DNA of 6,385 nt from an uncultured Chitinophagaceae bacterium (GTDB lineage: Bacteria; Bacteroidota; Bacteroidia; Chitinophagales; Chitinophagaceae): NCBI GenBank assembly GCA_937996595.1, contig CALKVC010000032.1, positions 1-6,385 of the forward strand, given 5' to 3'. Below the pieces are notes generated by a model. It searched no databases. It was given only the letters and a program-made list of their open reading frames with translations, and was not told the origin of the DNA. Both the position numbers and the translations under genes were made by a program. How positions within the stretch are numbered: the first letter of the stretch is position 1; each line of letters begins with the position of its first letter. This document shows, piece after piece, positions 1-6,385 of the stretch.

Positions 1-28
1 GGAGTTCAGACGTGTGCTCTTCCGATCT
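1..28. other. Untrimmed Illumina TruSeq adapter (artefact)
   Basis: These 28 bases match the 3' part of the Illumina TruSeq read-2 adapter, ending in the characteristic GCTCTTCCGATCT. They are synthetic and not part of the organism's genome. Read from the GTG at base 12 they encode Met-Cys-Ser-Ser-Asp-Leu, a peptide known as an adapter signature at the start of many database proteins. On the other strand the same bases encode Ile-Gly-Arg-Ala-His-Val followed by a stop, the matching signature at protein C-termini. Genuine sequence starts at about base 29, so the contig ends here. Confidence 0.97.
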
Positions 29-29
29 G

Positions 30-941
30 GAACTGGAAGCCAGCCGTTATTTCGATATCACCGCAAACCTGCATGACCATAAACAGATAGAACCTGCTTT
101 CCGATCGGGCAAGATAAGGATGGTCGTAGTGTTTCCTCAGCATTTCAATGAAGACCTTACCCATTTCCAGAAGGCACAGGTTCAGTTGATAGCCGATGCT
201 TCCGATCCCAATGTAGCCAATACACTTACCAACTATGCCACAACGGTTATCATGGATTACCAGGACCGCATCACCAACAACCGTAAACTGCCGTATACCA
301 TTCATACTGAAATGAGGATGCTGTATAACCCGGCATTGAAAGGCTCCTATAGTTTTGTACCGGGTGTGATGGCGATGGTGCTCATGCTGGTTTGCACCCT
401 GATGACCGCCATCACCATTGTACGGGAGAAAGAAACAGGCACCATGGAAATATTGCTCGTATCACCGGTACGGCCTGCCATCATTACCATTGCAAAGGCA
501 GTGCCTTATTTCCTGCTGTCAATGGTGAATATCTTCAGCATCTTGCTGTTAAGCGTGTTTGTACTGGATGTGCCCATTAACGGAAGCCTTGCCTTACTGA
601 TAGGGTCCAGCATGATCTTTGCATTGGCATCCCTCTCTTTGGGATTGCTGATATCTTCAGCGACCGATTCGCAGCAGACTGCCATGTTCATTTCCCTGGT
701 TGGGCTTTTTCTTCCAACGGTGATGCTTAGCGGCTTTATGTTTCCCATTGAGAATATGCCCATGCCATTGCAGGTGATGTCAAATCTTGTTCCGGCAAAG
801 TGGTTCTATTCCATTGTACGGTCTGTAATGATAAAGGGAGTGGGAATAAACCTGATATGGAAAGAGCTGGCTGTACTAACCGGCATGATGCTTTTCTTCC
901 TGGCACTGAGTATCAAAAAATTTAAAATCAGGCTGGCATGA
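30..941 (+). CDS. ABC-2 type transporter permease, 5'-truncated (first of a pair)
   Basis: Membrane subunit of an ABC-2 family exporter of the YbhS/YbhR/YhhJ kind, in the inner membrane. The 303 visible residues hold the end of the large extracytoplasmic domain (about 1-108), then hydrophobic segments near 110-131, 158-180, 187-209, 216-237 and 279-296. The family hallmark REKETGTMEILLVSP lies at 132-146, just after the first visible membrane segment. Family members are about 370 residues, so some 65-70 N-terminal residues, including the first membrane helix, are missing. The frame stays open leftward into adapter sequence; the codon at 27-29 is chimeric, so the first fully genuine codon is at 30 and the GTG at 12 is not a real start. 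The TGA stop overlaps the next gene's ATG, indicating translational coupling. The substrate cannot be told; relatives export drugs or other small molecules with an ATPase and an HlyD-like fusion protein. Confidence 0.93.
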   Translation, partial: ELEASRYFDITANLHDHKQIEPAFRSGKIRMVVVFPQHFNEDLTHFQKAQVQLIADASDPNVANTLTNYATTVIMDYQDRITNNRKLPYTIHTEMRMLYNPALKGSYSFVPGVMAMVLMLVCTLMTAITIVREKETGTMEILLVSPVRPAIITIAKAVPYFLLSMVNIFSILLLSVFVLDVPINGSLALLIGSSMIFALASLSLGLLISSATDSQQTAMFISLVGLFLPTVMLSGFMFPIENMPMPLQVMSNLVPAKWFYSIVRSVMIKGVGINLIWKELAVLTGMMLFFLALSIKKFKIRLA

Positions 942-2056
942 GGTCATTACTATTTTTATTGCAGAAGGAATTCCGGCAGATATTCAGGAACAAATCGATC
1001 CTGAGGATGCTGTTCATGATGCCTGTAATGCAACTGATCATCCTTCCATTGGCAGCCGATTATGAGATGAAGAATATCCGGGTTTCTGTTGTAGACCATG
1101 ACCACTCGGTCTATTCGAATAAACTGGTTTCAAAAATTAAGGCATCTGGATATTTTATCCTGGAAAACTATACCGATTCATACCGTGCGGCGATGGCAGA
1201 CATTGAAAAAGACAAAGCCGACCTTATCCTGGAGATACCGCCATCATTTGAGAAAAACCTGGTTAAGGAAGATGAGTCAACATTGTTCCTGGCTGTAAAT
1301 GCCATCAATGGGGTTAAGGCAAACCTCGGTGCCGCATACCTGCGAAATATCATCCAGGATTTCAACCGCGAAGTGAGGCTGGAATGGATACAGTTTCCCC
1401 GGTTCAGCCCGGTAACCTCCATTGAAGTGCAGCATGCAAACTGGTATAACCCGCAGCAGAAATACAAATTTTTCATGGTGCCAGGCATCCTCGCCATCCT
1501 GCTGACCATGGTGGGATCTTTCCTGGCCTCCCTGAACATTGTAAAGGAAAAAGAAGCAGGTACCATTGAACAGATCAATGTAACTCCGATCCGGAAGTGG
1601 CAGTTCATCCTGGGTAAACTGATACCTTTCTGGATACTCGGCCTGGTTGTGCTTACCATCGGATTCGCTGTTTCCAGGATCTTTTACGGTATCATCCCGC
1701 TGGGTAGTTTTACCGTGATCTATGCATTTGCTGCTGTTTACCTGCTCGCAGTTCTTGGTCTTGGCCTCCTGGTATCCACCTTTACGGCCACGCAACAGCA
1801 GGCAATGCTGATCTCCTTTTTCCTGATGATGATCTTTGTATTGCTGGGCGGCTTGTATACGGCGGTGGAAAGCATGCCATACTGGGCGCAACTGGTTACG
1901 AAGGCTAACCCGGTCACCTATTTCATTGAAGTGCTGCGGATGGTGGTATTGAAAGGAAGCGGTTTTGCTGAAATTAAAGAGCACCTCGCAATCATCTTCG
2001 GGTTCGCCGTTGTGCTGAATGGCTGGGCCGTTGTCAGTTACCGGAAAAGGGTTTAA
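938..2056 (+). CDS. ABC-2 type transporter permease (second of a pair)
   Basis: Complete 372-residue inner-membrane permease, normal length for the family. Layout: cytoplasmic N-terminus with the typical KEFRQIFRNKS stretch (10-20), first membrane helix about 22-42, a large extracytoplasmic domain about 43-176 (VVDHDHS at 51-57 is typical), then helices near 177-202, 224-246, 256-280, 289-309 and 349-367. The signature KEKEAGTIEQINVTP spans 203-217. It is a paralogue of the upstream permease: both have the EKE-x-GT-x-E signature and a motif of the form N-x-V-x(6)-(V/L)R-x-V-x-(I/L)KG before the last helix. The two probably form a heterodimer. The ATG overlaps the upstream TGA (ATGA), and the family-typical N-terminus begins exactly there, so this start is secure. 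No ATPase gene follows, so the ATPase is presumably upstream, off the contig. The substrate is unknown. Confidence 0.94.
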   Translation: MRSLLFLLQKEFRQIFRNKSILRMLFMMPVMQLIILPLAADYEMKNIRVSVVDHDHSVYSNKLVSKIKASGYFILENYTDSYRAAMADIEKDKADLILEIPPSFEKNLVKEDESTLFLAVNAINGVKANLGAAYLRNIIQDFNREVRLEWIQFPRFSPVTSIEVQHANWYNPQQKYKFFMVPGILAILLTMVGSFLASLNIVKEKEAGTIEQINVTPIRKWQFILGKLIPFWILGLVVLTIGFAVSRIFYGIIPLGSFTVIYAFAAVYLLAVLGLGLLVSTFTATQQQAMLISFFLMMIFVLLGGLYTAVESMPYWAQLVTKANPVTYFIEVLRMVVLKGSGFAEIKEHLAIIFGFAVVLNGWAVVSYRKRV

Positions 2057-2096
2057 GCGCTGCATACTGTATCCGTTACATGTTTCCCTGTTTTAA

Positions 2097-2110
2097 ATTT
2101 CTTTGCACCG
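2097..2110 (+). promoter_or_regulatory. Possible Bacteroidota -7 element before the AlkB gene
   Basis: The 54-base gap between the permease stop and the AlkB start ends in TTTCTTTGCACCG, directly before ATG. TTTG at 2102-2105 resembles the end of the Bacteroidota -7 consensus TAnnTTTG, with TT instead of TA at its start. I see no clear -33 TTTG at the usual spacing and no Shine-Dalgarno sequence. If the element is used, the transcript would begin at or within a few bases of the start codon. I also see no terminator hairpin after the permease operon, so read-through into this gene is possible. Confidence 0.35.
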
Positions 2111-2698
2111 ATGCCAGATAACTTATTACCTGCAAACGGCGAACTGTATTACTATCCTTCATTCTTCACCAATGAAGAGAGCCTGCACTATTTTAATGGT
2201 TTACTTGATGAAATTTCCTGGAAACAGGAACCCATCGTCATTTTCGGAAAGAAGCTGATGCAGCCGAGGCTCACCGCCTGGTATGGAGATGCGGGTATAG
2301 CTTACCGTTATTCCGGCATTACGATGCAGCCTGAACCCTGGACAAGGATGCTTAATGAAATAAAAACCCGTTTGGAGAAATTCTCCGGGTTTACATTCAA
2401 CAGCGTATTACTGAACCTTTACCGTGACGGGCAGGATAGCATGGGCTGGCACCGGGATGATGAGAAGGAGCTGGGAAAAAACCCTGCCATAGGATCTGTA
2501 AGTTTTGGCGATTGCCGGAAATTCATGATCCGGCATGTGCAGGACCGTTCATTGAAAAATGCCATAAACATCACAAACGGAAGTTTATTGCTGATGGCCG
2601 GGGAAATGCAGCATTACTGGCAACACAGCATCCCCAAAACCGCGAAGCCGGCAGGGGTAAGGATAAACCTTACATTCAGAAAGATCATAGCACCGTAA
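2111..2698 (+). CDS. AlkB-family alpha-ketoglutarate-dependent dioxygenase (ABH2-like)
   Basis: Cytoplasmic Fe(II)/2-oxoglutarate dioxygenase of the AlkB family, which removes alkyl groups such as 1-methyladenine and 3-methylcytosine from nucleic acids by oxidative demethylation. The 195-residue protein is the usual length for the short ABH2/ABH3-like branch. Visible family marks: QPRLTAWYGD at 51-60; N102-x-Y104 in LLNLYRDGQDSMGWHRDDE; the iron ligands H114-x-D116 and distal H172 (in WQHSIPK); and the 2-oxoglutarate-binding end R184-x-N-x-T-x-R190. All catalytic residues are present, so it is probably active. The ATG at 2111 gives the typical N-terminus and sits five bases after a TTTG promoter-like element. 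The gene follows the permeases on the same strand but is functionally unrelated, and it converges on asd. Whether DNA or RNA is the preferred substrate cannot be read from the sequence. Confidence 0.95.
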   Translation: MPDNLLPANGELYYYPSFFTNEESLHYFNGLLDEISWKQEPIVIFGKKLMQPRLTAWYGDAGIAYRYSGITMQPEPWTRMLNEIKTRLEKFSGFTFNSVLLNLYRDGQDSMGWHRDDEKELGKNPAIGSVSFGDCRKFMIRHVQDRSLKNAINITNGSLLLMAGEMQHYWQHSIPKTAKPAGVRINLTFRKIIAP

Positions 2699-2725
2699 AA
2701 ATGGATACCTACAAGACAAGCATGG

Positions 2726-3715
2726 TTAAAGCAATCCCCTTTTTATCATGTCTTCCGCAATCTGTATGGCATTGGTGGCGGCGCCTTTACGAAGGTTATC
2801 ACTTACGATCCAGCAATTAAGCGTATTTGCACGCGTTTCATCACGTCGTATGCGGCCAACAAAAGTATCATCCTTGTCATGCGCCGTTAATGGCATCGGG
2901 TAAATGAAGTTAGCGATATCATCCTGCAGCACCACACCGGGCGCATTGCTTAACAATTGTCTCACTTCAGCCAGGTCAAAATCATTTTCAAATTCAATGT
3001 TCACGCTTTCACTGTGCCCGCCCATGGTTGGAATGCGTACACAGGTTGCCGTTACATGTATGCTGTCGTCGCCCATTATCTTTTTGGTTTCATTCACCAT
3101 CTTCATCTCTTCCTTTGTGTAACCGTTTTCCAGAAACACATCTATCTGCGGGATGGCATTCTGGTCAATTGGATATCTGTAAGCCATTTCACCTGTTATC
3201 CCTTTCCTTTCATTCATCATCTGCTGTACAGCCTTCACGCCGGTTCCCGTTACACTCTGGTAGGTGCTTACAACAACCCTTTTTATGTTGTACCTGTCAT
3301 GCAGCGGCTTTAATACCACCACCATTTGTATGGTTGAACAATTGGGGTTGGCTACGATCTTGTCTGAAGCCGTTAACACATGGCCATTTACTTCTGGCAC
3401 CACCAGTTTCTTGTCCTTATCCATGCGCCAGGCACTGGAATTATCAATCACTGTTATACCGGCCGCAGCAAACCGTGGCGCCCATTCAAGAGACGTTGCC
3501 CCACCGGCAGAAAATAACGCCAGGGCCGGTTTTGCATCTATGGCTTCCTGCATGCCAGCAACCTTGTATTTCTTACCACGGAATTCAATGTCTTTTCCTA
3601 CAGACCTTTCAGAGGCAACAGGCAACAGATCGGTCACCGGAAAATTCCTTTCTGCCAGCACCTGCAGCATTTTTGTTCCAACCAGGCCAGTGGCCCCTAC
3701 AACCGCAACGTTCAT
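2726..3715 (-). CDS. asd: Aspartate-semialdehyde dehydrogenase
   Basis: Catalyses NADPH-dependent reductive dephosphorylation of L-4-aspartyl phosphate to L-aspartate 4-semialdehyde, the branch-point step for lysine/diaminopimelate, threonine, methionine and isoleucine. Cytoplasmic, 329 residues, full length for the family. Visible marks: N-terminal nucleotide-binding loop GATGLVG at 7-13; DNSSAWR at 91-97; catalytic C126 in NPNCST; Q153 in TYQSVTGTG; the substrate-binding and acid/base segment CVRIPTMGGHSES with R227 and H234; and the C-terminal NAD-domain return RKGAATNAIQIAEDM at 309-323. The start is fixed by the canonical MNVAVVGATG opening. No other lysine or threonine pathway genes are adjacent, so it appears to be a stand-alone gene. 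It is transcribed away from the secreted-protein gene and toward the AlkB gene, whose stop lies only 27 bases from its own, with no visible terminator between them. Confidence 0.97.
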   Translation of the reverse strand: MNVAVVGATGLVGTKMLQVLAERNFPVTDLLPVASERSVGKDIEFRGKKYKVAGMQEAIDAKPALALFSAGGATSLEWAPRFAAAGITVIDNSSAWRMDKDKKLVVPEVNGHVLTASDKIVANPNCSTIQMVVVLKPLHDRYNIKRVVVSTYQSVTGTGVKAVQQMMNERKGITGEMAYRYPIDQNAIPQIDVFLENGYTKEEMKMVNETKKIMGDDSIHVTATCVRIPTMGGHSESVNIEFENDFDLAEVRQLLSNAPGVVLQDDIANFIYPMPLTAHDKDDTFVGRIRRDETRANTLNCWIVSDNLRKGAATNAIQIAEDMIKRGLL

Positions 3716-3732
3716 CTTTATATAAGTTTTTA

Positions 3733-3740
3733 CAAAAATA
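3733..3740 (-). promoter_or_regulatory. Putative -7 promoter element of asd
   Basis: On the minus strand this reads TATTTTTG, an exact match to the Bacteroidota -7 consensus TAnnTTTG. It ends 17 bases before the asd ATG, leaving a short, A/T-rich leader of roughly 11-13 bases without a Shine-Dalgarno sequence. No convincing -33 TTTG or TTG is seen about 20 bases upstream, so the call rests on the -7 element and its position alone. Confidence 0.45.
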
Positions 3741-3805
3741 AAGATTCTTTGGCTTGGCTGAATATAATTAAGCGCAATCGTATAAGGCTTTGCATTGTGA
3801 GGAAA

Positions 3806-3813
3806 TAACTTTG
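3806..3813 (+). promoter_or_regulatory. Putative -7 promoter element of the lamin-tail protein gene
   Basis: TAACTTTG matches the Bacteroidota -7 consensus TAnnTTTG exactly and ends four bases before the ATG at 3818. A TTTG at 3789-3792 is too close (13-base gap) to be a standard -33 box. If this element is used, transcription would start at or next to the start codon, giving a leaderless or almost leaderless mRNA. It lies in the 102-base divergent region shared with asd, which holds no other recognisable site. Confidence 0.45.
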
Positions 3814-3817
3814 AAAC

Positions 3818-6385
3818 ATGAAAACAATATGGAGAATACTATTACCGGCCATGCTGGTTCCGGTTTTGTGCAAGGGACAGTTTACAGACAATTTCAGCGA
3901 TGGAAACCTGTCTGCCCATCCGGCCTGGACAGGTGATACAGCAGCTTTCATGATAAACCCGCAACTGCAGTTGCAAAGCAATCATACCGTAGCTAACAGT
4001 TTTTATCAGATAAGCACCGTCAGTTCGCTGGCAACATCCGCCCAATGGGATTTTACCTGTAACCTGCTATTTAATACATCTGGCTCAAATTATACAGATG
4101 TATTTTTAACCGCTTCAGAAAGCAATCTTACTACAGCATCCAATAAAGGGTATTTTGTGCGGATAGGAGGCACAGATGACGATATCAGTTTATTCAGGAA
4201 AGACAGCGGTACCGTTAGCCGTATCATTGATGGAGAAAACGGAATCCTGAACAGCAGTTCAAACAACCTTCGGATAAGTGTTGTGCGTGATGCTGGCAAT
4301 AACTGGATGTTATACCGAAACCACAATGCATCCGGAATGTTTGCAGAAGGAAATGCAACCGATGCAACGTATCTCAACGGATCATTTTTTGGGATATTGG
4401 TCAGGCAAAGCACAACCGGTTTTTTTCAGAAACATTTTTTTGATGACATATCAGCCGGGCCCTTTGTTCCTGACCTTACGCCACCGCAACTTGTTTCCTG
4501 TATAGCAACAAGCACAACTACGCTGGATATTTTGTTTAATGAACCGGTAAGTTTGGCCAGCAGCCAGCAGCTGGTAAATTACGAAGTAAGCAATGGTATT
4601 GGTTTCCCGCTTTCGGCTACACGTGATCCGCTTAACCCGGCAAAGGTCCGCCTGGAGTTTACAAACAGTTTTCCTATCCGCACCAATCTATCGGTACAGG
4701 TAAATTCGGTTACTGATCTGGCAGGCAATGTCATTAACCAGGTTTCTGGAAACTTCAGTTATGTGATTGCCCTGCCGTATGACATTCTGATTGATGAACT
4801 GATGGCAGACCCTTTCCCGCCGGTTGCCTTGCCGGAATATGAGTGGGTTGAACTTACCAATACAAGTGTTTTTGATATCAACCTGAAAGGCTGGCGCCTG
4901 CAAAAACCAACATCACAAAGCGGCGCGATGCCGGAGTATATATTGAAGCCTGATAGTTTTGTGATTGTTTGTTCGGCCGGAGCGGCAACAGCCATGTCGG
5001 CTTATGGCCCTGTAATTGCACTTTCCACTTTTCCTTCCCTGGGTAATACAAGTGATGAGATATCGCTGCTTTCTGAAGAAGGTAAAACCATTCATACCAT
5101 ACATTATACAGATGAATGGTATCACAATGAACTTAAAAAGGCAGGAGGCTGGTCACTTGAAATGGTGGATACCGGTAATCCCTGTACCGGCATCAGCAAC
5201 TGGGCTGCCAGTTTGGATATAAGCGGGGGCACGCCGGGAAAACGTAATGCGGCAGCGGGCTTGAATGCCGATACCGTATCCCCAAAACTATTGCGTGCAT
5301 ACGCTACCGATAGTGTAACAGTGGTGCTTGTTTTTAATGAGCCACTCGACAGCATACAAGCTTCAGTAGCCGGCAGTTACACCATTGGCGAGGGTATCGG
5401 TTCACCTATATCGGCATCCGCCTTACCCGGGCTGTTTAACAGGGTTGTACTGCGATATGCAGGCAATGCAGCCTTGCAGCGAAACAGGATATATATAATT
5501 TCCGTTGGTGCCATAACGGATTGCAGCGGTAATAGCATCGGGCAGGATAATTCGGCGAGGGTTGCCTTGTATGAACATACTGACAAAAAAAGCATAGTCA
5601 TTAATGAGATATTATTCAACCCGTGGCCTAACGGTAACGATTATGTTGAAATCTATAACCGGAGTGAACAGGTGCTGAACCTGCGTAATGCCTATGTGGC
5701 CGGGAGGAATACATCAGGCGTTCTTTCAGTGATCAGGCAACTTTCGGCTGAAGATTACCTGTTTTTCCCGGGCGATTTCATCGTGATTACCGAAAAAGCA
5801 TCGCTGGTACTGAATAATTATGTAGCTATGAAACCGGAAGCATTTTTGGAAGTTATGGATATGCCATCTTTTAATGATGATAAAGGGCAGGTAGTTCTGC
5901 TGGATGAGCAGGGTAATGTAATTGACGAAGTTGCGTACAATGAATCATGGCATTTCAAACTGATCAGCAACCGGGAAGGGATAGCACTGGAACGGATAGA
6001 CTATGAAGCAGATTCTAATGAAGGGCAAAACTGGCACAGCGCAGCTACCAGTGTACATTATGGAACGCCCACGTACCGTAATTCACAGGCGGGTAAGGAA
6101 ACAGGGGTAACGGGTGAGGTTTTGCTGGCTCCTGAAATCATTAGTCCGGATAATGACGGCATAGACGACTATGCACAGGTAATATATTCTTTTCCTGAAC
6201 CAGGTTATGTATGTAACATTACCATTTTTGATGCCAGTGGCAGGATAGTCCGTTACCTGGAACGCAACAGCCTGTGCGGCCTTAGCGGAAGTTACCGCTG
6301 GGACGGGCTTGGAGAGAAATCGGTCAGGCTTTTACAAGGGATCTATATCGTACTAACGGAGGTGTATAACCTGCAGGGAAAAGTT
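3818..6385 (+). CDS. Secreted lamin-tail-domain protein with Ig-like repeats, 3'-truncated
   Basis: One uninterrupted frame of 856 codons reaching the window end without a stop. The start is tightly fixed: an in-frame TGA at 3812-3814 lies one codon before the ATG. The N-terminus (MKTIWRILLPAMLVPVLCKG, then QFTDNF) is a type I signal peptide; the Cys lacks a proper lipobox, so it is not a lipoprotein. Approximate layout: beta-rich, possibly concanavalin/LamG-like domain, 21-215; Ig-like domain of the SbsA/Big_5 kind, 218-315 (FNEPV, VTDLAGN); lamin tail domain, 322-477 (IDELMADP, YEWVELTNTS); second Ig-like, 485-578 (FNEPL, ITDCSGN); second lamin tail, 592-756 (VINEILFNP, DYVEIYNRS); FlgD-like Ig domain, from about 770 (SPDNDGIDD at 776-784, then WDG and GIYIV). 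Relatives end shortly after this last domain, so perhaps 10-20 residues are missing. Export to the periplasm or cell surface is likely; a structural or adhesive role is a guess, and no catalytic motif was seen. Confidence 0.92.
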   Translation, partial: MKTIWRILLPAMLVPVLCKGQFTDNFSDGNLSAHPAWTGDTAAFMINPQLQLQSNHTVANSFYQISTVSSLATSAQWDFTCNLLFNTSGSNYTDVFLTASESNLTTASNKGYFVRIGGTDDDISLFRKDSGTVSRIIDGENGILNSSSNNLRISVVRDAGNNWMLYRNHNASGMFAEGNATDATYLNGSFFGILVRQSTTGFFQKHFFDDISAGPFVPDLTPPQLVSCIATSTTTLDILFNEPVSLASSQQLVNYEVSNGIGFPLSATRDPLNPAKVRLEFTNSFPIRTNLSVQVNSVTDLAGNVINQVSGNFSYVIALPYDILIDELMADPFPPVALPEYEWVELTNTSVFDINLKGWRLQKPTSQSGAMPEYILKPDSFVIVCSAGAATAMSAYGPVIALSTFPSLGNTSDEISLLSEEGKTIHTIHYTDEWYHNELKKAGGWSLEMVDTGNPCTGISNWAASLDISGGTPGKRNAAAGLNADTVSPKLLRAYATDSVTVVLVFNEPLDSIQASVAGSYTIGEGIGSPISASALPGLFNRVVLRYAGNAALQRNRIYIISVGAITDCSGNSIGQDNSARVALYEHTDKKSIVINEILFNPWPNGNDYVEIYNRSEQVLNLRNAYVAGRNTSGVLSVIRQLSAEDYLFFPGDFIVITEKASLVLNNYVAMKPEAFLEVMDMPSFNDDKGQVVLLDEQGNVIDEVAYNESWHFKLISNREGIALERIDYEADSNEGQNWHSAATSVHYGTPTYRNSQAGKETGVTGEVLLAPEIISPDNDGIDDYAQVIYSFPEPGYVCNITIFDASGRIVRYLERNSLCGLSGSYRWDGLGEKSVRLLQGIYIVLTEVYNLQGKV

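Noticed and set aside
6..305. Minus-strand open frame of 99 codons overlapping the permease
   Set aside because: It is antisense to a well-supported permease gene, and its last residues (IGRAHV) are encoded by the sequencing adapter.
1277..2065. Minus-strand open frame of 262 codons opposite the second permease
   Set aside because: The translation is rich in Gln, His and Asp without domain features, and the + strand frame is a clear ABC-2 permease with family motifs.
2057..2075. Small inverted repeat ATAC-T-GTAT after the permease stop
   Set aside because: The arms are only four bases and no T-run follows directly, so it is not a credible terminator or operator.
3028..3741. Plus-strand open frame of 237 codons opposite asd
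   Set aside because: The translation is rich in Pro, His, Ser and Leu and lies antisense to a fully conserved asd with all catalytic residues; it is a shadow frame.
3818..3877. Possible lipoprotein signal because of a Cys near the end of the signal peptide
   Set aside because: The residues before the Cys are Pro-Val-Leu, with Leu at -1 where Gly, Ala or Ser is required, so an ordinary signal peptidase I site before or near Gln21 is more likely.
4090..5619. Several short minus-strand open frames between 4090 and 5619
   Set aside because: All lie opposite the continuous 856-codon frame, which has a signal peptide and ordered domains; none of the antisense translations shows a recognisable motif.

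Overview
The window looks like chromosomal sequence from a member of the Bacteroidota, probably the Chitinophagales/Sphingobacteriales side. The evidence is GC content near the middle of the range, little sign of Shine-Dalgarno sequences, TAnnTTTG-type -7 promoter motifs placed just before start codons, and a large secreted protein with lamin-tail, Ig-like and FlgD-like domains. This placement is an inference from family and motif habits, not from a marker gene.

The left edge is artificial. Bases 1-28 match the Illumina TruSeq read-2 adapter, so this is the end of an assembled contig (metagenome or draft genome) whose adapter was not trimmed. The first gene therefore runs off a true assembly edge, and any start codon called at base 12 is spurious.

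Layout: (a) 30-2056, two overlapping + strand genes for ABC-2 family membrane permeases, the 3' end of a probable efflux operon whose ATPase and membrane-fusion genes would lie upstream, off the contig. (b) 2111-2698, + strand, an AlkB/ABH2-like Fe(II)/2-oxoglutarate dioxygenase for nucleic acid dealkylation repair. (c) 2726-3715, - strand, aspartate-semialdehyde dehydrogenase, convergent with the AlkB gene across a 27-base gap. (d) 3716-3817, a divergent promoter region. (e) 3818 to the window end, + strand, one uninterrupted 856-codon frame for a secreted multidomain protein: N-terminal beta-rich domain, Ig, lamin tail, Ig, lamin tail, FlgD-like end. Its stop codon lies outside the window.

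Apart from the two permeases, the genes do not form an obvious pathway; DNA repair, amino-acid biosynthesis and surface-protein genes simply lie side by side. I see no RNA genes, mobile elements, CRISPR arrays or defence systems. The points worth a second look are the adapter artefact, the duplicated Ig-lamin-tail module, and the near-leaderless promoter layout.
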